A stretch of DNA of 64,000 nt, taken from NCBI GenBank assembly GCA_019241645.1, contig JAFAWQ010000022.1, positions 1-64,000 on the forward strand. Reading direction: 5' to 3'. The stretch is from Alphaproteobacteria bacterium (GTDB lineage Bacteria; Pseudomonadota; Alphaproteobacteria; Micropepsales; Micropepsaceae). Below are positions 54,464 to 63,888 of the stretch, piece by piece. Position 1 is the first letter of the stretch. Every line of letters starts with the position of its first letter. The notes under the pieces were generated by a model. The model made no database searches and was not told the origin of the DNA. It saw nothing but the letters and a program-made list of their open reading frames with translations. The translations under genes and the position numbers were made by a program.

Positions 54464-55780
54464 ATGCGCGCGCCGAACGACCTTTCCGCCTTTTGGCTTC
54501 CCTTCACCCCGAACCGGCATTTCAAGACAGCGCCGCGCATGCTGACACGCGCGCAGGGCATGCACTATTACGACGCGAGCGGCCGCGCGCTGCTCGATGC
54601 CTGCGCCGGCCTTTGGTGCGTCAATGCGGGCCATGGCCGAACCGAAATCGCGGAAGCCATATCGGGCACGGCGCGCGAACTCGACTACGCGCCGAACTTC
54701 CAGTTCGCGCATCCGCAAGCGTTTGTGCTTGCGCAGCGGATCGCGGCGCTGGCGCCCGACGGCCTGGAGCATGTGTTCTTCGTCAATTCGGGATCGGAGG
54801 CTTGCGATGCCGCGTTGAAGGTTGCTCGCGCCTATTTCCAGAAGATCGGGCAGGGCGGCCGCTTCCGCCTGATCGGCCGCGAGAAGGGCTATCACGGCGT
54901 GACGATGGCCGGCATTTCGGTCGGCGGCATCGGCAACAACCGCAAGCCCTATGGCCCACTTCTTCCGGGCACGGACGATCATCTGCCGCTGCCCTACCAT
55001 CCGGAGTCACGCTTCACCCGCGGCGAGCCGGAAAGCGGCGCGGAGTTTGCCGATGCATTGGAAAGTCTCGTTGCGCTGCACGGTGCCGAAACCATCGCCG
55101 CGGTCATCGTGGAGCCGATGGCGGGATCGGGCGGCGTGTTTGCTTCGCCCCACGACTATCTGAAGCGCCTGCGCGCGATCTGCGACCGTTACGGCATCCT
55201 GCTCATCTTCGATGAGGTGATCACAGCCTTCGGACGGCTCGGCCACGCTTTCGCCGCCGAGCGGCATGACGTGACACCGGACATCATCACCTTCGCCAAG
55301 GGCGTCACCAACGGCGCGGTGCCGATGGGTGGCATCATCGTATCAGACAAAATCCATGACGCCTTCATGGGCGGCCCCGATCATCAGATCGAGCTGTTTC
55401 ACGGCCATACCTATTCCGCGCATCCGCTCGCCTGCGCCGCGGCGCTGGCAACCCTCGATATCTACCGCGAGGAGGATTTGTTCGCCCGCGCCCGCATGCT
55501 TGAGCCGGTGCTGCAGGATGCGGTGCACGCGTTGCGCAACGCGCCGTTCGTGACCGATATCCGTAACGTCGGCATGGCCGCGGCCATCGAGCTGGAATCC
55601 GATCCTGCCGCGCCTGGCCGCCGCGGCTACGATGTCATCCAGCGTGCTTTCCATGGCCAAGACATGGTGCTGCGCGTCAGCGGCGACACCATCGCCCTCT
55701 CCCCGCCGCTGATCGCCAGCGAAGCCGATCTTGCGCGGATCGCTGAGACGATACGCAACGTATTGAACGGGATAACGTGA
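54464..55780 (+). CDS. Class III PLP aminotransferase (omega-amino-acid:pyruvate type)
   Basis: 438 aa from ATG 54464 (MRAPNDLSAFWLPFTPNRHF). PLP-fold marks are NSGSEACDAALKVAR, YHGVTMAG, EPMAGSGGV, FDEVITAFGRLGHAF and the Schiff-base Lys in FAKGVTNGAVPMGG. FWLPFTPNRHFK and GLWCVNAGHGR match beta-alanine:pyruvate transaminases. Position just before alanine dehydrogenase suggests the two cycle pyruvate and alanine: the transaminase makes alanine and Ald returns pyruvate. The exact amino donor is not deducible. Confidence 0.9.
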   Translation: MRAPNDLSAFWLPFTPNRHFKTAPRMLTRAQGMHYYDASGRALLDACAGLWCVNAGHGRTEIAEAISGTARELDYAPNFQFAHPQAFVLAQRIAALAPDGLEHVFFVNSGSEACDAALKVARAYFQKIGQGGRFRLIGREKGYHGVTMAGISVGGIGNNRKPYGPLLPGTDDHLPLPYHPESRFTRGEPESGAEFADALESLVALHGAETIAAVIVEPMAGSGGVFASPHDYLKRLRAICDRYGILLIFDEVITAFGRLGHAFAAERHDVTPDIITFAKGVTNGAVPMGGIIVSDKIHDAFMGGPDHQIELFHGHTYSAHPLACAAALATLDIYREEDLFARARMLEPVLQDAVHALRNAPFVTDIRNVGMAAAIELESDPAAPGRRGYDVIQRAFHGQDMVLRVSGDTIALSPPLIASEADLARIAETIRNVLNGIT

Positions 55781-56001
55781 AAGCGCGAATGGTGCTTGCG
55801 CTCAGGCGGCTGCTGCTGATTTTATTGGTGCTGCTCGTCCCGCCGGCGCTGACCGTTTTGCTCTATTGGGGCACGGGCGCTTTGCTCGCGGCGACAAATC
55901 GGGTAATCGACCCGGAAATCGTCCGGGCGGCGGCCATCCTGGAATGCGCGGCGTTCTATTTCGTCGCCTTCCTGGAAGTGAAGGAGCGCTGGTCCGCCTG
56001 A
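55777..56001 (+). CDS. Small hypothetical membrane protein
   Basis: 74 aa from GTG 55777, overlapping the aminotransferase stop. Two hydrophobic spans (about residues 9-34 and 50-66); ATNRVIDPEIVRAAAILE lies between them. No family recognised. It sits between the transaminase and ald on one transcript. Confidence 0.6.
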   Translation: MKARMVLALRRLLLILLVLLVPPALTVLLYWGTGALLAATNRVIDPEIVRAAAILECAAFYFVAFLEVKERWSA

Positions 56002-56019
56002 TCTGAAAGAGGAATTTCG

Positions 56020-57144
<1,125 letters not shown>

Positions 57145-57180
57145 GGCGGCTGTCCTTAGCCCAATTGCGAAGAAGGCGCC

Positions 57181-57300
57181 TTGAGTCTGGAGCCGGGGAG
57201 CGGTGTCCAACCACATGAAGTTGGTGGAGAGCGACAGGCTTTCGCCTGCCGCACTCCTGGGCAACTCCGCCGTCGGGGTGGCGAAGCGGCCCGGGTGCAG
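57181..57300 (+). ncRNA. Candidate structured RNA in the ald-57482 gap
   Basis: The 337-nt gap has no gene. It folds by eye into CCAAC/GTTGG (57207-57224) followed by a long hairpin GGAG-a-GCG-a-CAGGC, loop TTTC, GCCTG-c-CGC-a-CTCC (57226-57257) with symmetric single mismatches, then a GC-rich stretch to 57300. No family is identified; 6S RNA or another abundant small RNA is possible but unproven. Strand is uncertain. Downstream is a dyad CTTAAC-ACAT-GTTAAG (57327-57342) that may be a promoter operator for the next gene. Confidence 0.3.
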
Positions 57301-57481
57301 CGCTAAACAGTTTTCGGAATCAACGCCTTAACACATGTTAAGCGATGACAATTTGGCTGTTTTTGCAGGGTTGTCTTCCGGCCTGCCGTGGAAAGACCGC
57401 ACCCCCTTGTGAGAATCGCCACCGGCCTGTCACAAAGATGGTGGCTGCTCTGGAGCGGCCGCGCGAGATGTGGAGGGGTTT

Positions 57482-58117
57482 TTGACAAAACGGCTTGCTG
57501 CGTCGGCCATCCTCTGTCTTTTGGCCTCCTGTGCGGCACCGGCTCCGCAGGTATCCCGACCGCCGGCAGGCCGCCTTCACAGCCAAGCCGTTGCCAGCGC
57601 GGCAGCCCCGCGTCCCGTGCCCCGTCCCGCGGCCGCAGCGCGGCCGATCCTGCCTGCTGTCGCGCCAGCCCGGTTCGTCACAGTGGCCAGCTACATGGAT
57701 GCGGCGGCGCACGATTTGCGCGAAGGCTTGCGCAGTACCAATGGCGGCCTGGCGCGGCCCGGCAGCCAGATCGTGGTGGGCCTGCTTGATCAGGTGTTGT
57801 TCGAAGATGCCTCGCCGGAGCTGACCAGGCGGGGTAGTTCGGCCGTCGCCACCATCGCTGCGATCGCGCGGCGGTATGATCGCACCTTGCTGTATGTAAC
57901 GGCGTTCACCGATGTGACGACCGCATCAGGGCAAAGCCTGGCGCGCGAGCGTGCGCGGATTGTTGCTGACAGCCTGATCGCCGGTGGCGTTCGTCGCGGG
58001 CGGATCGGTAACCGCGGCAGCAGCGCCACCCGGCTTCACCTGCGCAGCGGCCGTCAAATCAGCGTGCCGGGGGACCACCGCGTGGAGATCCGCATGTGGG
58101 TCCCAGCGAGAGGATAG
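57482..58117 (+). CDS. OmpA-domain-like lipoprotein
   Basis: 211 aa from TTG 57482 behind GGAGG (5-nt spacing). The N terminus is a lipoprotein signal with lipobox LLASC, followed by a Pro/Ala/Arg linker to about residue 65. The rest resembles an OmpA C-terminal domain: QVLFEDASPELTRRGSSAVATIAAIARRY, LYVTAFTDVTTASGQSLARERARIVADSLIAGGV, then HRVEIRM, although the peptidoglycan-contact Asp is less clear. It probably links the outer membrane and cell wall. The dyad at 57327-57342 lies upstream. Confidence 0.7.
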   Translation: MTKRLAASAILCLLASCAAPAPQVSRPPAGRLHSQAVASAAAPRPVPRPAAAARPILPAVAPARFVTVASYMDAAAHDLREGLRSTNGGLARPGSQIVVGLLDQVLFEDASPELTRRGSSAVATIAAIARRYDRTLLYVTAFTDVTTASGQSLARERARIVADSLIAGGVRRGRIGNRGSSATRLHLRSGRQISVPGDHRVEIRMWVPARG

Positions 58118-58135
58118 CGCGCGGCAATTTTGCAA

Positions 58136-58999
58136 ATGACGACGATTCCTGTTCTGTCGGGCCTCTCCGAGATTGCCGGCAACTACGACGCGCTGCTCTG
58201 CGATGTCTGGGGCGTGCTGCACAACGGACGCATCGCGTTCGATCCCGCCGTTGAGGCGCTGCATCGCTTTCGCGCCGAATGCGGGCCGGTGATCCTGCTG
58301 ACCAATGCGCCCCGCCCGGTTGTGGATGTGGAATCGATGTTTTCGCGCGTTGGCGTGCCGCTCGATTGTTACGATGCGATCGTTTCGTCGGGGTGGCTGG
58401 CGCGGGAGGACATGCAAAGCCGCATTGCGGAAGTAAACCGCACCCTGAATGTCTACCATCTCGGGCCCGATCGCGACGGCGGCGTGCTGGGTGACCTCGA
58501 TATCGAACGCGTGGACGTCGCAAGCGCCGATGTCGTGCTTTGCACCGGACTCTACGACGACGACACGGAAACGGCAGACGACTACGCCGCACTGTTCCAG
58601 GAAATGCGCGCAAGAAATCTTACCATGCTTTGCGCCAACCCGGACATTGTCGTGCAACGCGGCGACAAGCTCATCTGGTGCGCTGGCGCCCTTGCGGAAG
58701 CCTACGAGAAGCTAGGTGGCAGCGTGATCTATTACGGCAAGCCCCACCCACCCATCTACGAAGCCTCGCTGGCTCTGGCGCGGCAGGCGGCAGGTAGGAA
58801 TGTCCTGCATCCGCTGGCGGTGGGCGATGGCGCCGATACCGATATCAAAGGCGCCAACCGCGCTGGCATCGATGCGCTGTTCGTGGCGCAGGGCATTCAT
58901 GCCGCGCATCTGGGCGAACTGACCGCCAAAGGTCTCGCGCAACTGTTTGTAACTCCGGATGCGCACCCGAAAGCGGCAATGCGAACGCTTGTGTGGTAG
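58136..58999 (+). CDS. HAD-IIA family hydrolase (NagD-like, TIGR01459 type)
   Basis: 287 aa from ATG 58136; TTG 58130 is an alternative. HAD motif I is LCDVWGVLHNG, motif II ILLTNAPRP, the Lys lies in YYGKPHPPIYEAS and motif IV in AVGDGADTDIKGANRAG. The large class IIA cap between motifs II and III is present (YHLGPDRDGG, CANPDIVVQRG). Such phosphatases act on sugar or nucleotide phosphates; the substrate of this alphaproteobacterial subgroup is not settled. Begins a run of closely packed genes to lspA. Confidence 0.87.
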   Translation: MTTIPVLSGLSEIAGNYDALLCDVWGVLHNGRIAFDPAVEALHRFRAECGPVILLTNAPRPVVDVESMFSRVGVPLDCYDAIVSSGWLAREDMQSRIAEVNRTLNVYHLGPDRDGGVLGDLDIERVDVASADVVLCTGLYDDDTETADDYAALFQEMRARNLTMLCANPDIVVQRGDKLIWCAGALAEAYEKLGGSVIYYGKPHPPIYEASLALARQAAGRNVLHPLAVGDGADTDIKGANRAGIDALFVAQGIHAAHLGELTAKGLAQLFVTPDAHPKAAMRTLVW

Positions 59000-59042
59000 C
59001 CCGCGCTTCCGCTAATCCGCTGCTCATCAAAGGAAAAATCAC

Positions 59043-59465
59043 GTGCAATACTACATCGATCAACTGCAGCCGGGCATGAGCGAGAGTTTCTCGAAGACAG
59101 TGACCGAGCAAGATGTCATGCTGTTTGGCGAGATCAGCGGTGACCTCAATCCCGTACATTTCGATGAGGAGTTCGCCCGCAAAACCATTTTTCGCGGCCG
59201 CATCGCGCACGGCGTCCTTTGCCTCAGCTACATCTCGACCGTGCTGGGCATGAAGATGCCGGGGCCGGGCACGGTCTTCATCAGCGCCAACTCACGTTTT
59301 AAGGCCCCGGTTCGCATCGGCGACACGGTGACGACTATTTGCACGGTGCGGGAAGTCGTCCCGGAGAAGCGTCGCGTGCAGTTCGATTGCGTCTGCAAGG
59401 TGGGGGACACGGTGGTCGTCGAAGGCGAGGCATTGGTCATGCCGCCAACGCGGCCAAAGGCCTGA
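59043..59465 (+). CDS. MaoC-family dehydratase, (R)-specific enoyl-CoA hydratase-like
   Basis: 140 aa from GTG 59043 with AAAGGA upstream. Hot-dog fold with the hydratase motif SGDLNPVHFDEEFARKTIFRGRIAHG (catalytic Asp and His) and the VLGMKMPGPGTVFISANSRFKAPVRIGDTV segment. Likely hydrates trans-2-enoyl-CoA to (R)-3-hydroxyacyl-CoA, feeding polyhydroxyalkanoate or fatty acid pathways. Its stop overlaps the ribF start (TGATG). Confidence 0.88.
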   Translation: MQYYIDQLQPGMSESFSKTVTEQDVMLFGEISGDLNPVHFDEEFARKTIFRGRIAHGVLCLSYISTVLGMKMPGPGTVFISANSRFKAPVRIGDTVTTICTVREVVPEKRRVQFDCVCKVGDTVVVEGEALVMPPTRPKA

Positions 59466-60421
59466 TGCAGATCGTTCGCCACTATAGCGACCCGCCGAAT
59501 TCCAGCAGAGGAGCGGTCGTCGCTATCGGAAATTTCGATGGCGTGCATCTGGGCCACCAGGCACTGTTGGCACATGCCGGTGAATTGGCGAAGGCACGGG
59601 GTGCGCCGCTTGGCGTGCTCGTTTTCGAACCGCATCCGCAGGAGTTCTTCAAGCCGCAAGCCGAATGCTTCCGCCTTACGCCGCTTCGAACCAAGGCCCG
59701 GCTGCTCGCCCAGCATGGTGTGCAAAATCTGTACGCGCTTCCGTTTGACGCGGAGATGGCGGGCAAAAGTTCCAGCGAATTCGTGGCCGATGTCCTGGTA
59801 CGCGGAATCGGAGCGCGCGGCGTTGTTGTTGGCGCAGACTTTCGTTTCGGCAAGGGCCGGACGGGCGATGCCGCGTTTCTCGCCGAAGCTGGAAGGCACT
59901 CCGGTCTTGCCGTGGATGTTTTTGACCCGGTCAGGGCCAACGGTTCCGACAAGATTTCCTCAAGCGATATCCGCAAGGCGTTACGCAATGCCAAGCCGGA
60001 AGAGGCTGCCGATTTGCTCGGGCATTGGTGGACAATCGAGGGCAGGGTGGAGCACGGTGCTGCGCGTGGCAAAACGCTTGGCTATCCCACTGCCAATATG
60101 CGGCTCGACGGGTACCTGAAACCGGCATTCGGGATATATGCGGTGCGCGCCACGCTGGTGGAAAACGAAAAACCTGCGGCATTGCATTGCGGCGTTGCCA
60201 GCCTCGGTATCCGGCCCATGTTTTCCACAGAGACACCGCTGCTCGAGACATTTCTGTTCGACTTCTCCGGCGACCTCTACGGCAAACATTTGGCAGTGGA
60301 GCTGGTCGCCTATCTGCGGCCCGAAATGAAATTCGACACCGTCGAGCAGCTGAAGGCACAGATGGCCACGGATTGTGAAGCGGCGGCTGCGGCGCTGGAC
60401 CGTGCCGGAGTGCGCTGTTAG
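59465..60421 (+). CDS. ribF: Bifunctional riboflavin kinase / FAD synthetase
   Basis: 318 aa from ATG 59465. The N-terminal nucleotidyltransferase domain has AIGNFDGVHLGHQALL, FEPHPQEFF, GADFRFGKGRTGD and ISSSDIRKAL; the C-terminal kinase domain has GRVEHGAARGKTLGYPTANM and YAVRATLVE. It makes FMN and then FAD from riboflavin and ATP. Conserved order ribF-ileS-lspA supports the call. Confidence 0.97.
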   Translation: MQIVRHYSDPPNSSRGAVVAIGNFDGVHLGHQALLAHAGELAKARGAPLGVLVFEPHPQEFFKPQAECFRLTPLRTKARLLAQHGVQNLYALPFDAEMAGKSSSEFVADVLVRGIGARGVVVGADFRFGKGRTGDAAFLAEAGRHSGLAVDVFDPVRANGSDKISSSDIRKALRNAKPEEAADLLGHWWTIEGRVEHGAARGKTLGYPTANMRLDGYLKPAFGIYAVRATLVENEKPAALHCGVASLGIRPMFSTETPLLETFLFDFSGDLYGKHLAVELVAYLRPEMKFDTVEQLKAQMATDCEAAAAALDRAGVRC

Positions 60422-60430
60422 ACGTGATTC

Positions 60431-63361
60431 ATGCCCAAGCCTGAATCAACCGCCCCCGACTATCGCAGCACGCTGTTCCTGCCGCAGACGGATTTTCCGA
60501 TGAAGGCGGGGCTGCCGGAAGCGGAGCCGAAATGGCTGGCGCGCTGGGCGGAAATGGATCTGTACAGCCGCATGCGTGCCGCCGCGAACGGCCGGCCGCT
60601 GTTCATCCTGCATGACGGGCCGCCTTATGCGAACGGCGAAATTCACCTCGGCACCGGCATCAACAAGATACTGAAGGACTTCGTGGTGCGAAGCCAGGGA
60701 ATGCTGGGCAAGGATGCGCCGTACGTTCCCGGCTGGGACTGTCACGGCCTTCCCATCGAGTGGAAGATCGAGGAGCGCTATCGCGCCGAAGGCAAATCGA
60801 AAGATCAGGTGCCGGTTGCCGAGTTGCGCCGCGACTGCCGCGCCTTCGCCGAGAAATGGATTGATGTGCAGCGCGAGCAGTTCAAGCGGCTCGGCTGCAT
60901 CGGGTTGTGGGACCACCCGTACACAACGATGAACTATCGCGCCGAAGCAGCCATCGCGCGCGAGTTGCACAAATTCGCAGCCAACGGATTGCTTTATCGC
61001 GGCTTCCGTCCGGTGATGTGGTCGCCTGTGGAGAAAACCGCGCTCGCGGAAGCCGAGGTTGAATACAAGGAGAAAACCTCTCCGACGATCTACGTAAAGT
61101 TCCCAATCAATGGCGTAAATGCGCGCGGGAACGAGGAGCTATCCATTTGGCAAAACGCCAGCGTCGTAATCTGGACGACAACTCCGTGGACGATCCCCGG
61201 AAACCGTGCAATCGCATATTCGGCAACTATCGAATACGGCCTGTACTCGGTCGATGAAATTTCTGACGGTTCTCTTGCCAAGACCGGTGAGATGTTGGTG
61301 ATCGCCGACACCTTGGCAGCTAGTGTGTTTGAACACGCTAAGGTCAAGAAGTGGTCGCGCATCCGGAACGCAAATCCGCGGCAGTTCAATTTTTGCGATC
61401 ATCCACTCAACGGCAGGGGGTTTGATTTCGAAGTGCCGGTTCTGCCGGGAGCGCACGTAACGGCCGATACCGGTACGGGCTTCGTGCACACCGCGCCGGG
61501 GCATGGGGAAGACGACTTTGAATTGATACTCGCGAATTTTCCGAATTACACGCGCGAGCATCCGGAAGCATTCAATGTCGTAGCAGAGGACGGCTCCTTC
61601 ACGAAAAACGCGCCGGGGTTCGAAGGCAAGTTCATTCTTTCGCGCGATGGCAAGAAGGACGGCGATGCCAACCGCGCGGTGATCGATGCACTGACGGAAG
61701 CCGGCGCGCTGTTGGCGAAAGGCACATTGCGGCATCAATATCCGCACAGCTGGCGGAGCAAGGCACCGGTGATCTTCCGCGCCACGCCGCAATGGTTCGC
61801 GGCGATGGATCGGCCGTTCGAAGGTTCGAATGGCAAAACCTTGCGCCAGCTGGCGATGCAGGCGATCGGCGACACGCGTTGGTTTCCGCCTGCGGGCGAG
61901 AACCGTATGCGCTCCATGGTGGAAACGCGGCCTGACTGGGTACTGTCGCGCCAGCGCGCCTGGGGCGTGCCGCTCGCCATCTTCGTCCACAAGGAAAGCG
62001 GCGCGATTCTCAATGACGCTACAGTGAACGCGCGCATCTCGGACGCCTTCGAAAAGGAAGGCGCGGATGCGTGGATCAATTCACCGCCCGAGCGCTTTCT
62101 TGGCGCCGGCCGCAACGCATCAGAGTATGAACAGGTCAAGGATATTCTGGATGTCTGGTTCGATTCCGGCTCCACGCATGTGTTCACGGTGGAAGAACCA
62201 ATCGATCCGCACTGGCCCGAAGCCGATCACGCCGACGTTTATCTCGAAGGCTCGGATCAGCACCGCGGCTGGTTTCAGTCCTCGCTCCTGGAAGGTTGCG
62301 GCACACGCGGCCGCGCGCCATACGATGCGGTTATCACCCACGGTTTCGTGCTGGACGAGTCCGGCGACAAGATGTCGAAATCGCTCGGCAACACGCTGCT
62401 GCCGCAGGTTATCGCCGAACGGAACGGCGCGGAAATCCTGCGCCTCGTCACCGCCAGCGCCGACTACACCGGCGATTTGCGCATCTGGGATGACATCATC
62501 AAATCGAATGTCGAGTCGTATCGCCGGCTGCGCAACACCATCCGTTTCATGCTGGCCAACCTCTCCGGGTTCACGGAGGCCGAGCGCATCTCGCTAGACA
62601 AGATGCCGGAGCTCGAGCGCTACATGCTGGCGCGTCTCGCCGCGCTGGATGCACTGGTGCGAGAGGGATACGCGCAATACGACTTCAACCGGGTCTTCAC
62701 GGCGCTGTTCGCCTTCTGCACCAACGATCTTTCCGCCTTCTACTTCGACATCCGCAAGGACTCGCTCTATTGCGACCGCGCCGATAGCGTGCGCCGCCGG
62801 TCCGTGCGCACGGTTATCGACGAGAATTTCCGCCGCGTGGTGACCTGGTTCGCACCCATCCTGTGCTTCACCATGGAGGAAGCCTGGCTGTCCCGCTTCG
62901 CAGGCGAGAACGAAAGCGTTCACTTGCAGATATTTCCCGAGGTGCCCACGGAATGGCAAAATGAAGATCTTGTCGGGAAATGGGATCGCATTCGCGACCT
63001 GCGCCGCGTCGTCACCGGAGCGCTTGAGGTCAAGCGCAAGGACAAGGTGATCGGTGCGTCGCTTGAAGCTTCGCCGCTTATCTATCTGGAGAACGATGCG
63101 GACCGCGCGATGGTGGAAGGCATTAATCTCTCTGAAATCGCCATCACCTCCGGCATCCATCTCGCCCAGGTCTCGGCGCCGGACGATGTCTTCCTCCTGC
63201 CCGACGTTCCAGGTGTTGCCGTCCGTTTCGAACATGCCCAAGGCGACAAATGCGCGCGCTGCTGGATGATCCTGACGGAAGTCGGCAGCAATGCCGCGCA
63301 TCCCGATCTCTGCAATCGCTGTTCGGACGCCGTGGACGCCTTGGCGCGTGTGTCCGCATGA
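60431..63361 (+). CDS. ileS: Isoleucyl-tRNA synthetase
   Basis: 976 aa. Class I signature is HLGTG (in ANGEIHLGTGINKILKD) rather than HIGH; KMSKS is intact in DKMSKSLGN. The CP1 editing domain is present with WTTTPWTIPGNRAIAY and GTGFVHTAPGHGEDD, the tRNA-binding helical part follows, and a C-terminal zinc site has CARCW and CNRC. It charges tRNA-Ile. GC falls to about 53 % at 61140-61440 against about 70 % on both sides. The stop overlaps lspA. Confidence 0.98.
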   Translation: MPKPESTAPDYRSTLFLPQTDFPMKAGLPEAEPKWLARWAEMDLYSRMRAAANGRPLFILHDGPPYANGEIHLGTGINKILKDFVVRSQGMLGKDAPYVPGWDCHGLPIEWKIEERYRAEGKSKDQVPVAELRRDCRAFAEKWIDVQREQFKRLGCIGLWDHPYTTMNYRAEAAIARELHKFAANGLLYRGFRPVMWSPVEKTALAEAEVEYKEKTSPTIYVKFPINGVNARGNEELSIWQNASVVIWTTTPWTIPGNRAIAYSATIEYGLYSVDEISDGSLAKTGEMLVIADTLAASVFEHAKVKKWSRIRNANPRQFNFCDHPLNGRGFDFEVPVLPGAHVTADTGTGFVHTAPGHGEDDFELILANFPNYTREHPEAFNVVAEDGSFTKNAPGFEGKFILSRDGKKDGDANRAVIDALTEAGALLAKGTLRHQYPHSWRSKAPVIFRATPQWFAAMDRPFEGSNGKTLRQLAMQAIGDTRWFPPAGENRMRSMVETRPDWVLSRQRAWGVPLAIFVHKESGAILNDATVNARISDAFEKEGADAWINSPPERFLGAGRNASEYEQVKDILDVWFDSGSTHVFTVEEPIDPHWPEADHADVYLEGSDQHRGWFQSSLLEGCGTRGRAPYDAVITHGFVLDESGDKMSKSLGNTLLPQVIAERNGAEILRLVTASADYTGDLRIWDDIIKSNVESYRRLRNTIRFMLANLSGFTEAERISLDKMPELERYMLARLAALDALVREGYAQYDFNRVFTALFAFCTNDLSAFYFDIRKDSLYCDRADSVRRRSVRTVIDENFRRVVTWFAPILCFTMEEAWLSRFAGENESVHLQIFPEVPTEWQNEDLVGKWDRIRDLRRVVTGALEVKRKDKVIGASLEASPLIYLENDADRAMVEGINLSEIAITSGIHLAQVSAPDDVFLLPDVPGVAVRFEHAQGDKCARCWMILTEVGSNAAHPDLCNRCSDAVDALARVSA

Positions 63362-63888
63362 AATTGTCGGTGCGCGATTGGGGCTTCATCGGCGCGATGG
63401 CCGCGCTGGTGCTCGATCAGGCAAGCAAGCTCCTGCTGCTCTACGGCTTGGGTTTCCGGGACATGTTGCCGGGTTCCGCCGTTCCGGTTTTGCCCTTTTT
63501 CAATCTTGTGATGGTCTGGAACCCGGGCGTCAGCTATGGCCTGTTTCCCGCCCGTGGATTGCTCGGCACCGCCTTTCTGGCCCTTTTTTCCGTCGTTGCC
63601 GTGGCAGCTCTGGGCTGGTGGTTGTGGAATGCGCACCGGACTTCGCTTGCTGTCGGTCTCGGCCTTGTGATCGGAGGCGCCATCGGCAATTTGATTGACC
63701 GGCTCGTATATGGCCGGGTTGCCGACTTTTTTCACTTTTATTTCCGGGGCTACGATTGGTATGTGTTCAACGTTGCGGATTGCGCCATCACCGTGGGGGT
63801 CGGCGCACTCCTGTATGATGCCTTGCTGCGGCCGGAACCCATAACCGCAGCCGCCAAAGAAAGCCCGGGAGTTACCGATGTGGAGTAA
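63358..63888 (+). CDS. lspA: Prolipoprotein signal peptidase (signal peptidase II)
   Basis: 176 aa from ATG 63358 (ATGA overlap with ileS). Four membrane spans; LVLDQASKLLLLYGL, FFNLVMVWNPGVSYGLFP, VIGGAIGNLIDRLVYGRVADFFHFYF and VFNVADCAITVGV contain the catalytic Asp pair (NLIDR, NVAD). It removes signal peptides of lipoproteins, such as those at 4737, 57482 and 63878. Confidence 0.97.
   Translation: MKLSVRDWGFIGAMAALVLDQASKLLLLYGLGFRDMLPGSAVPVLPFFNLVMVWNPGVSYGLFPARGLLGTAFLALFSVVAVAALGWWLWNAHRTSLAVGLGLVIGGAIGNLIDRLVYGRVADFFHFYFRGYDWYVFNVADCAITVGVGALLYDALLRPEPITAAAKESPGVTDVE

Noticed and set aside
57145-57300. tmRNA or SRP RNA
   Set aside because: No tRNA-like end, tag frame or GGAAGCAGCC-type loop.
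57328-57341. CtrA site TTAA-N7-TTAA
   Set aside because: The spacing is 6, not 7, and the sequence is better described as a symmetric dyad.
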